Assembly: GCA_913063495.1 (NCBI GenBank)
Contig: CAJXXT010000022.1
Span: forward strand, 1 to 41,413
Direction: 5' to 3'
Origin: an uncultured Gammaproteobacteria bacterium
Lineage (GTDB): Bacteria > Pseudomonadota > Gammaproteobacteria > Pseudomonadales > Ketobacteraceae
DNA length: 41,413 bases
Under the pieces are notes generated by a model, which was given only the letters and a program-made list of their open reading frames with translations, searched no databases and was not told the DNA's origin. This document shows positions 35,013-41,413 of the stretch, piece by piece (position 1 is the first letter of the stretch; every line of letters starts with the position of its first letter). The position numbers and the translations under genes were made by a program.

Positions 35013-36656
35013 TTACACATCAAAACGTATTCCCTGTGCTAAAGGAATATCATCGCCATAATTAATCGTGTTGGTTGTACGTCTCATATACTGCTTCCAA
35101 GCATCTGAGCCAGACTCCCTTCCTCCGCCAGTATCTTTCTCACCGCCAAAAGCGCCGCCAATTTCAGCACCCGATGTACCTATATTGACGTTTACTATGC
35201 CGCAGTCAGAGCCTGATGCCGACATAAAAACTTCTGCTTCTCGAACATCGGTAGTGAAAATAGCAGATGATAGCCCTTGAGGTACATCGTTCTGCCACGC
35301 TATCGCCTGGTGTAGCGATTGATAACGAACCACAAATAATAGCGGTGCGAAGGTTTCTAGTTGCAACAACGGCTCATCGCTAGACACTTCTACTATTGCA
35401 GGTTCAAGATACACCCCACCCCGATCTCCACCTCCACAGACTCCTTCTTCAAACTGCCTGCCTGCTAACTGCTTGCCACCAACCAACAATTGCCCCCCTC
35501 TAATGCTGACCTCATTTATGGCTTGATTCATTACATCTCGCGTCTGCCCGTTAATAACAGGGCCACATAAGTTGCTTTCGTCTCTCGGGTCACCTATTGC
35601 GATGGTTTTATACGTTGCAACCAACTTTTCCAAAAAGGCATCTGCGACAGATTCGTGAACAAATAAGCGACGCAAACTGGTGCACCGCTGACCACTAGTA
35701 CCCACCGCTGAAAATACTACGGCTTTTAACGCCATGGTTAGATCTGCACTTGGCGTAACAATTAAGGCATTATTCCCACCAAGTTCTAAAAGCGAGCGGC
35801 CTAAACGATGCGCAACACGTTCCGCTACGCTACGCCCCATTGGGACAGAGCCTGTGGCCGACACCAAAGGAATAAACGCATGATCAGCAATATTCTGTCC
35901 AACATCTTTATGACCATTAACAATCACTGACAGCGCAGGATAACTTGACAAAAGACCCATATCTCTTAACGCCGACACCAGCAATCGATGGCATGCCAAC
36001 GCACACAGCGGTGTTTTTTCCGAGGGCTTCCATACAACCGCATTACCACATACCAGAGCCAAAGCAGCGTTCCAAGCCCATACCGCCATCGGGAAGTTAA
36101 ATGCCGTGATAATACCCACAACACCCAACGGGTGCCACTGCTCCATCATCCGGTGATTCGGCCTTTCACTAGCTATCGTTAACCCATGTAATTGACGAGA
36201 CAAACCTACGGCAAACTCACAGACATCGATCACCTCTTGAACTTCTCCCAGAGACTCCTGCCACGTTTTTCCTGCCTCCAGTGTAATTAATTTTGCTAAT
36301 TCATTTTTATCTTGTCGTACTTTTTCTGCAAAACGTCGAATTAATTCACCACGTTTTGGTGCAGGAACAATGCGCCACTTAAGAAAACTTTCATGAGCTT
36401 GAGATATCGCGTCCAATACCGCCGTTTTTTCTGCAATTCCGCAATGCCCCAACACTTGGTTATCAATAGGTGAATGAACCGGAAAGGTCTGCATGGGCTC
36501 TGTTTTCACAAGCCCTTCATTTTCACCCACACACACAGCCGCCCAAACAGACTCACTCTCATCCTCGCTATCACCCACGGAAACCAAGGGTAAGATCTCA
36601 TTCGCGGTACCGACTAAGCAACCATTCTCCTGGGTAAATACTGTTTTCATCTCCAT
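35013..36656 (-). CDS. amaB: ALDH7-type aldehyde dehydrogenase (probable alpha-aminoadipate semialdehyde dehydrogenase)
   Basis: 547 residues. NAD-dependent oxidation of 2-aminoadipate 6-semialdehyde to 2-aminoadipate in lysine breakdown is the expected reaction. The ALDH core shows the Rossmann segment ITAFNFPMAVWAWNAALALV, general-base Glu in LELGGNNA and catalytic Cys325 in GQRCTSLRRL, which is the ALDH7 (antiquitin/AmaB) pattern. The first 40 or so residues (DSEDESESVW and nearby) extend beyond the usual 500-residue family length. The gene starts 14 bases after the saccharopine dehydrogenase stop, with GGAGA before the ATG. Gene context, more than sequence, fixes the substrate. Confidence 0.9.
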   Translation of the reverse strand: MEMKTVFTQENGCLVGTANEILPLVSVGDSEDESESVWAAVCVGENEGLVKTEPMQTFPVHSPIDNQVLGHCGIAEKTAVLDAISQAHESFLKWRIVPAPKRGELIRRFAEKVRQDKNELAKLITLEAGKTWQESLGEVQEVIDVCEFAVGLSRQLHGLTIASERPNHRMMEQWHPLGVVGIITAFNFPMAVWAWNAALALVCGNAVVWKPSEKTPLCALACHRLLVSALRDMGLLSSYPALSVIVNGHKDVGQNIADHAFIPLVSATGSVPMGRSVAERVAHRLGRSLLELGGNNALIVTPSADLTMALKAVVFSAVGTSGQRCTSLRRLFVHESVADAFLEKLVATYKTIAIGDPRDESNLCGPVINGQTRDVMNQAINEVSIRGGQLLVGGKQLAGRQFEEGVCGGGDRGGVYLEPAIVEVSSDEPLLQLETFAPLLFVVRYQSLHQAIAWQNDVPQGLSSAIFTTDVREAEVFMSASGSDCGIVNVNIGTSGAEIGGAFGGEKDTGGGRESGSDAWKQYMRRTTNTINYGDDIPLAQGIRFDV

Positions 36657-36670
36657 CGTTCGATCTCCGA

Positions 36671-37777
36671 TTAAATGGTGCTTTTAATGTAAGCTTGACC
36701 AAACCTATTCGCTTCAAACAACTCCAAATCCACATCCTCTTGGCGTAAAAAACCAGTATCAGGAAGCTTCCCTTCAAAATGTAAATCCAGGATTGCACAC
36801 ATTGACGATGCGGTTGTTAACTGAATTGAACTCCAATGTTCCCCATTACGATATTGGTGATAAAGCTTACGAGCATCGGTTATTTGCTCAAGCCGACCAT
36901 CTCGATATCCCTTCACCGTAACAAATATCAAAACAACATCTTGTTTGGTAATCGGTATAGATGTTTCAAATATCTGCTTTAGCAACGGCCTACGAGCGCT
37001 TTCTCCCAACTGAAGGTCTTGCATCAGAAATTGCATCAGGTACTGATGGCCTTTGTAACGAACCGTTTTATACGTTAACTCCTCAACCTTTCCTTGCAAC
37101 GTCTCACATAAGGTGCCCAGCCCACCCGAGGTGTTAAATGCCTCATAATCAACGCCATCTAAAGAAAAGCATTCCAACCCTTCCAAGGGTATAAGATCAA
37201 TACGTTCTCCGTGCTCAATAGCTTCGCATAAATTACAATATTCATTTATTAGCCCATCGGTTGACCACGTCAAGTTGTACATCATCCGGTTCGAAGGGTA
37301 CTTCGGCAATGCTCCAACCCGCATCTTTACAGACTGTACACGCTCAAATTTTCCCGCCAGATGGTAAGCAAGAATACCGATAAAACCAGGGGCCAATCCG
37401 CACTGTGGCATAAAAACCTGACCAGAAGCAGCATTAATAGCTATCTGCTTAATAGCCGCTGTCATTGCGACATCTTCGGTTAAATCAAAATAACTACACC
37501 CCTTATTCAGTGCTCCCTGCGCTATGATTGCACTCACATCATAGGAACAAGCCGAGACTACAGCATCCTGCCCCGTCAACGCTTGGGACAAGGCGTTAGA
37601 ATCGGTAACGTCGAGCTCCAATGTCGACACTTTATCTAAACCATTTAGCTTATTTAAAAACGTGTGCGCTTTATCTGCTACGGTCACCTCATAAGCACCA
37701 CTTTCTGCTAAAAGCTGCACTATCGCTGAACCAATCTTCCCAGCACCGATAATCAATACCTTATGATATTTCGACAT
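36671..37777 (-). CDS. saccharopine dehydrogenase family protein (lysine catabolism)
   Basis: 368 residues. Expected to oxidise saccharopine to glutamate and 2-aminoadipate 6-semialdehyde, which the neighbouring aldehyde dehydrogenase then uses. The Rossmann motif is VLIIGAGKIGSA (7-18). The segment MPQCGLAPGFIGILAYHLAG is typical of bacterial saccharopine dehydrogenases. ATG 37777 has GGGAGGTGG directly upstream; longer in-frame starts to 37888 add a basic, unlikely leader. It forms a two-gene operon with the aldehyde dehydrogenase. No lysine-ketoglutarate reductase gene is in the window, so either it is elsewhere or this enzyme works in a variant pathway. Confidence 0.9.
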   Translation of the reverse strand: MSKYHKVLIIGAGKIGSAIVQLLAESGAYEVTVADKAHTFLNKLNGLDKVSTLELDVTDSNALSQALTGQDAVVSACSYDVSAIIAQGALNKGCSYFDLTEDVAMTAAIKQIAINAASGQVFMPQCGLAPGFIGILAYHLAGKFERVQSVKMRVGALPKYPSNRMMYNLTWSTDGLINEYCNLCEAIEHGERIDLIPLEGLECFSLDGVDYEAFNTSGGLGTLCETLQGKVEELTYKTVRYKGHQYLMQFLMQDLQLGESARRPLLKQIFETSIPITKQDVVLIFVTVKGYRDGRLEQITDARKLYHQYRNGEHWSSIQLTTASSMCAILDLHFEGKLPDTGFLRQEDVDLELFEANRFGQAYIKSTI

Positions 37778-38074
37778 AACCACCTCCCTAGGACGAGAAG
37801 GCAAACCTACACTAACCCGCTCATCAACCCGTCTATCTACGCTACGCCGTTTAACAACACAAAGTAAAGAACGCATATATTCGAACAAAGCGGCGGCTTA
37901 TAACGTTTATTCCTTAAGAATTCGCCCCCCATATGACTACGGGGTCGATCATTTTGTAAGGAAAAATGAATATTTAGGCAGAACATTCTAATTTCCAACG
38001 ATAATATGCGCACAAATCAAACAAACTGGCTCTTTAAAGCCACTTCGTACTTTGGGAATAATGAGGAAACAACA

Positions 38075-38524
38075 ATGCAAGATAAAGTAAAAGCACAGAT
38101 AGAGCAGATTCAAGAGCAAGTAAACAAGCAACTAGATAGCGCTAAAGTTGAAGGCTTTCGCATCTTAAAAGAGCTTGGTGCTAACGTTGAAACTGAAGAA
38201 TTAAACATCTCTGAAGTTGTTTCTGAAATCCGTGAAGCCAATCCTACTGTTAAAGAATTTGTACGTAACTTAAACGTTGCAACGTACGACAACCGTTTTC
38301 GTGCAAACTGGAATGCAACAATGGGTACTGCACTCGCTAAATTGAACATCGAAAAAGCGTATGTTCGTAGCGTTAAGCCTCGTATCGCAGAAGCTCGTGA
38401 CACTGTAAACTCACGCGTTAAAGACATTCAAGAGCTTTCTGAGAAAGCTCAAGATAAAGCACAAGAGCTTAGCAAAACTGCACAAGACAAAGCTCAAGAG
38501 CTTCGAGCTAAAATAGCGGGTTAA
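38075..38524 (+). CDS. small helical protein with C-terminal AQDKAQEL repeats (phasin-like?)
   Basis: 149 residues, strongly helical and charged, with no signal peptide. The C-terminus has two near-identical 11-residue units (AQDKAQELSKT, AQDKAQELRAK), an amphipathic pattern as in LEA, apolipoprotein or phasin tails. I do not recognise the middle part (NLNVATYDNRFRANWNATMG). Start ATG 38075 has GAGGAA 8 bases upstream; an earlier in-frame ATG at 38006 lacks one. A strong terminator follows. The compact single-gene unit with a good ribosome site suggests an abundant protein. Phasin-like binding to storage granules or membranes is a guess. Confidence 0.8.
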   Translation: MQDKVKAQIEQIQEQVNKQLDSAKVEGFRILKELGANVETEELNISEVVSEIREANPTVKEFVRNLNVATYDNRFRANWNATMGTALAKLNIEKAYVRSVKPRIAEARDTVNSRVKDIQELSEKAQDKAQELSKTAQDKAQELRAKIAG

Positions 38525-38552
38525 TCGCCACTATATTACCTTCTTCTTTTTG

Positions 38553-38580
38553 GGTCCTCTTCTATGAGGGCCTTTTTTTT
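38553..38580 (+). terminator. rho-independent terminator
   Basis: GGTCCTC (38553-38559) pairs with GAGGGCC (38566-38572) around a 6-base loop, followed by eight T residues, 29 bases after the helical-protein stop codon. Confidence 0.9.
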
Positions 38581-38671
38581 GCCTGAATTTTGGTTTTAAC
38601 AAAAGTGGTGGTAGCATGAGTGGCAACGCAGGTTCCCATCGAATAATATAGCTTCACACATATAAAGCCTC

Positions 38672-39172
38672 ATGAATAATAACGATAGTATTCTCTACAC
38701 CCCATATTCACAGGATAACAAAGAAGAGTCTCCCGTTGCGCTGGATCACAATGATGACCTTCCGGCCAAAGTTGCCGAGCCCGACACCTTATCGCGCCTT
38801 GTACCTCAATTAAAAAACAGCAAATCCCTAAAAGAAACCCCCAGAATCATTTGCAGAGCTTGTCACTTCACCATTACATCACCATTATTTTTAATGGCCG
38901 TAGGTCAAAGTGCCTACCACGTATTTACCAACCCTTCCGGTATGAGTTTTGACATTCAAACTTTTGATATTGCCAGCGGCTGCATCGTCAGCGGGGCATT
39001 TACTGAACACTTCTCTTGGTTTCCTGGTTATTTATGGCAATACGCTTACTGTGAAGGATGTGGCGAACACTTAGGCTGGCATTATAAACAAGCGGAAGAA
39101 CAAAATGCAGGGAGCGCTGAAGGGGGTCGTTTTTTTGCCCTCATAACAGATCACCTGACGTTTCAGGATTAA
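38672..39172 (+). CDS. CULT-domain protein (bacterial cereblon homologue)
   Basis: 166 residues. After an acidic, probably disordered N-terminus (about 1-50), residues 57-163 match the CULT domain of eukaryotic cereblon and of Magnetospirillum MsCI4. Zinc ligands are Cys61/Cys64 (CRAC) and Cys127/Cys130 (CEGC). The aromatic cage that holds glutarimide, uridine and thalidomide is complete: Trp116 and Trp122 (SWFPGYLW) and Trp136 (HLGWHY). The phrases NPSGMSF and HLGWHY are near-identical to MsCI4 as I recall it. The natural role in bacteria is unknown; C-terminal cyclic imides are the proposed ligands. There is no signal peptide. The ribosome site is weak. Confidence 0.9.
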   Translation: MNNNDSILYTPYSQDNKEESPVALDHNDDLPAKVAEPDTLSRLVPQLKNSKSLKETPRIICRACHFTITSPLFLMAVGQSAYHVFTNPSGMSFDIQTFDIASGCIVSGAFTEHFSWFPGYLWQYAYCEGCGEHLGWHYKQAEEQNAGSAEGGRFFALITDHLTFQD

Positions 39173-39243
39173 TCCACACAAAACCAATTAAACGTTGAAC
39201 AATTAAGCGCTAAACAATAAATCGTGCATGAAATTTCAGGCAT

Positions 39244-39273
39244 AAAAAAGGCCCGACATTTACATGTCAGACC
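39244..39273 (-). terminator. rho-independent terminator after tRNA-fMet
   Basis: On the minus strand GGTCTGACAT pairs with ATGTCGGGCC (two G-T pairs) around a 4-base loop, followed by six T residues. It begins 13 bases after the tRNA 3' end. Confidence 0.88.
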
Positions 39274-39286
39274 ATTTTTATAAAAG

Positions 39287-39363
<77 letters not shown>

Positions 39364-39377
39364 TCGAAGAGGTGCGT

Positions 39378-39406
39378 ATAATACTTATTTGCCCCTTATG
39401 CGTCAA
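39378..39406 (-). promoter_or_regulatory. sigma-70 promoter of tRNA-fMet
   Basis: On the minus strand TTGACG and TATTAT are 17 bases apart, located 15-43 bases before the mature tRNA 5' end, and just after the phoD-like stop codon. It is very similar in layout to the tRNA-Gly promoter. Confidence 0.8.
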
Positions 39407-39419
39407 GCACTTACGGTAA

Positions 39420-41081
39420 CTATTTTAATTTTAATCTCATTCGTTCAAAACTTGAAAGGTTCGGCGCAAAGGCTGCGGTTTCATTTTTTGGCTTCTCTTT
39501 AGATGGTGCATCTACACGTACTAAACCTGCCTTACCATTCATAGTTTTATACCCCCTTGCAAAGAACTGCCAATCACTACGTCGAGTGATTGTTCTCATG
39601 TGATACCACTCTCCCTGAATTCTCTCAGGTGTCACATCTAATAGAACATATCCCCGATGATAGTATTCAACGTATTTAATATGTGGAGAACCCGCCTGCA
39701 CACTTTGAGAAGCGGCCCATGCCAATTGATAATTTTCAATTCCTGGCGATGATACTGCAGGGGTTACAAACTCCACTGCAATAGCACCATCTCCTGTATC
39801 TTTATCATAGGTGCTCGCCACAAAAGGTGTTGGCGTTATATCACTGGCCCAAGAAGAATGAATGTCTCCGGTAAGCACCACCATATTATCAATCTCGTTA
39901 TCGATAAGATAATTGTGTAAACGCTGCCTGGCCAAAGGGTAGCCATCCCACTGATCCATATTAAAACCAATTGCCCCAGCAGAAAACTGAGCCATCATTA
40001 CTTGCTGACCCAACATTCTCCATTGTGTGTTATTTTCAACAGATGCATCCAAGGCATTAAACAACCAAGACTCCTGCTTCTCTCCAAGCAAGTGCTGATC
40101 AACATCAAGTATCTCTCCTAAATTACCAATCTCTGGCTGCTTGGTTCTACCCGCAAGGCGTGTATCAAGCATTATCAAATCCAACAAATCACCAAAACGA
40201 AAATCACGATAAATGAGGTTGTCGCCATAAGCATCTTGACCATGCTCTCGAATGGGCATCCATTCAAAGTATGCCTGTATTCCTGCCGCCCTTCGATCTA
40301 ACCACCCTCCCTCAGTATTTGCATCATGGTTTTGAGCCCCTTCCGACCAAGAATCATTTGATGTTTCATGATCATCCCATATCGTTATGAAGGGAAATTG
40401 CTGATGTACTCGTTGTAAGTCCTGATCCGTTTTATACTGGGCATGGCGTAATCGATAATCAGACAGGCTGATAATTTCCCTATCTGGGCTGTGGACTCTA
40501 TCAATTTTATCTGATGAATAAGAGCCACCATACTCGTAAATATAATCACCAAGATGAAGCACTGCGTCCAAGTCCTGACGATTTGCGATGGCGGCATAAA
40601 CATTAAAATACCCGTAGGTATAATTGGTACAAGAGGTCATTGCCAATCGAATATGAGACACACCCCCTACCGGAAGCGTTTTTGTTCTTCCCGTATCTGA
40701 GGCCCAATTAAGCGCCTCAAAACGATAATAATAGGTAGTACCCGGCAGCAAACCTAACGCATCTATTTTAACGGTATAGTCTTTATCTAAATCAGTTTCA
40801 CCACTCCCCGTAAGCACAATATCATTCAACGTAGGGTCAGTTGCAACCAACCACTGATAACCAATAATACCCGGTCTATCACTGCCCTGCTTAATATCAC
40901 CCTTATCATTCAGTGGCGTTATTCGCGTCCAAAGAATTACCCGATCAGATAACGGGTCACCGCTAGCAATGCCGTGTAAAAATGGGCTATAGGATGATGC
41001 GCACCCCGTTACAACGGGTAATGTTGCAGCCCCCGCAGAACCAATGGCCCCTTTAAAAAAAGCTCTTCGTGAAAAAGCCAT
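39420..41081 (-). CDS. phoD: PhoD-like alkaline phosphatase/phosphodiesterase, Tat lipoprotein
   Basis: 553 residues. Twin-arginine signal (SRRAFFKG, residues 4-11) runs into a lipobox VTGC (Cys27), so the folded enzyme is exported by Tat and probably lipid-anchored. An N-terminal PhoD domain (about 30-135) precedes the metallophosphoesterase core with Cys151 (TSCTNY, iron ligand), Asp179 (HLGDY), Asp236-Asp237-His238 (WDDHE) and TGDIHSSW. PhoD enzymes use Fe and Ca and release phosphate from mono- and diesters, including teichoic acids, phospholipids or extracellular DNA. No Pho box was searched for with confidence. It is a single gene. Confidence 0.93.
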   Translation of the reverse strand: MAFSRRAFFKGAIGSAGAATLPVVTGCASSYSPFLHGIASGDPLSDRVILWTRITPLNDKGDIKQGSDRPGIIGYQWLVATDPTLNDIVLTGSGETDLDKDYTVKIDALGLLPGTTYYYRFEALNWASDTGRTKTLPVGGVSHIRLAMTSCTNYTYGYFNVYAAIANRQDLDAVLHLGDYIYEYGGSYSSDKIDRVHSPDREIISLSDYRLRHAQYKTDQDLQRVHQQFPFITIWDDHETSNDSWSEGAQNHDANTEGGWLDRRAAGIQAYFEWMPIREHGQDAYGDNLIYRDFRFGDLLDLIMLDTRLAGRTKQPEIGNLGEILDVDQHLLGEKQESWLFNALDASVENNTQWRMLGQQVMMAQFSAGAIGFNMDQWDGYPLARQRLHNYLIDNEIDNMVVLTGDIHSSWASDITPTPFVASTYDKDTGDGAIAVEFVTPAVSSPGIENYQLAWAASQSVQAGSPHIKYVEYYHRGYVLLDVTPERIQGEWYHMRTITRRSDWQFFARGYKTMNGKAGLVRVDAPSKEKPKNETAAFAPNLSSFERMRLKLK

Positions 41082-41233
41082 AACACTCCCCTATTGATTT
41101 GACCGCGGCCAAACCACCAAACCATTTTATTATTATTTTATGGCATGATAGTACCAACTAGAACTCAAGGCAATATACTAAAGAGTTATGACGTTTTTGT
41201 GGTAATGAAAAAATATGATGGTAGAAAAAGTAC

Positions 41234-41413
41234 TTAACCGAGCTCATCCAATGTTAAGCGATAGCTGGGAACAAATTTATCCAAGAAAAAGCGCACCTCA
41301 GGCTGAGCATTATCGCCTAGCAATAGCTCAACGCGAGATTTCGCGACAACAAACTCCGCGTTCCCTGCATCAACTTCTTGAATACATTTTAAATAGGCAG
41401 AAATAATATCTGC
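41234..41413 (-). CDS. C-terminal fragment of an unidentified gene entering from the right edge
   Basis: Reading the minus strand from the last base gives 59 open codons ending in TAA at 41234. The fragment begins ADIISAYLKCIQEVDAG and ends VPSYRLTLDELG, a balanced, protein-like composition with charged helices. I prefer it over the overlapping plus-strand frame at 41215-41406, whose composition is less protein-like. It would be upstream of the phoD-like gene on the same strand, 153 bases away. The product is not recognised. Confidence 0.55.
   Translation of the reverse strand, partial: ADIISAYLKCIQEVDAGNAEFVVAKSRVELLLGDNAQPEVRFFLDKFVPSYRLTLDELG

Noticed and set aside
38110-38427. 105-codon antisense frame in the helical-protein gene
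   Set aside because: It is the mirror of a codon-biased real gene. The Ser/Leu-rich composition is typical of antisense frames.
41215-41406. 63-codon plus-strand reading frame
   Set aside because: It overlaps a better minus-strand frame that runs off the window edge, and it has no strong ribosome site and no recognisable domain.

Overview
The window looks like ordinary chromosome of a marine, Gram-negative gammaproteobacterium. The evidence is a PfaA-type polyunsaturated fatty acid synthase at the left edge, long-form QueF, YegD, RimO, a YadG/YadH-like ABC pair, several lipoproteins with clear lipoboxes, moderately AT-rich DNA, and tRNA genes that encode CCA. No genus can be named from this sequence alone. 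There is no rRNA operon, CRISPR array, insertion sequence or complete prophage.

Left part (1-10.7 kb): the 5' third of pfaA on the minus strand; tRNA-Ser(GGA); a tail-anchored small protein; a metallo-beta-lactamase-fold lipoprotein; a 30-residue membrane peptide followed by an SRAP (YedK/HMCES-like) DNA-crosslink protein. Next comes an accessory-looking block on the minus strand: a Tlde1/DUF2778 L,D-transpeptidase-like protein, a lipoprotein that overlaps it, and a small HExxH protein. Beside it is a hipBA toxin-antitoxin pair with two matching upstream operator-like repeats. A LysR regulator then stands divergent from a flavin reductase-cytochrome b561 pair, with a long inverted repeat between them, followed by a YdjA-like nitroreductase.

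Middle (10.7-28.4 kb): an endonuclease V-fold protein that has lost key catalytic residues; a membrane class III adenylate cyclase; queF with an ABC-2 exporter; a TetR regulator overlapping an MMPL/RND exporter; tRNA-Gly(GCC) with a clear promoter and terminator; an SDR epimerase/reductase whose 3' end abuts an 18-bp inverted repeat and 11-bp tandem repeats; then a likely run of yegD, a periplasmic YtcJ-like amidohydrolase, a PAS-GGDEF diguanylate cyclase and a small CBU_0592-like membrane protein; rimO; and a lipoprotein MsrA-MsrB fusion.

Right part (28.4-41.4 kb): a 7TMR-DISM hybrid histidine kinase with two receiver domains; a second MMPL/RND exporter; a small membrane protein; an IsdG-like haem-degrading monooxygenase; a lysine-catabolism pair (saccharopine dehydrogenase and ALDH7-type aldehyde dehydrogenase); an abundant-looking helical protein; a bacterial cereblon-like CULT-domain protein; initiator tRNA-fMet; a Tat-exported PhoD phosphatase lipoprotein; and the C-terminus of an unidentified minus-strand gene at the edge.

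Signalling (cAMP, c-di-GMP, hybrid kinase), envelope lipid or drug export (two MMPL proteins, ABC-2 pair) and protein/DNA repair (MsrAB, SRAP) dominate. The most unusual items are the Tlde1/lipoprotein/HExxH cassette, the degenerate endonuclease V, the CULT protein and the paired hipBA operators. Residue numbers and motifs were read by hand translation; no database search was possible.
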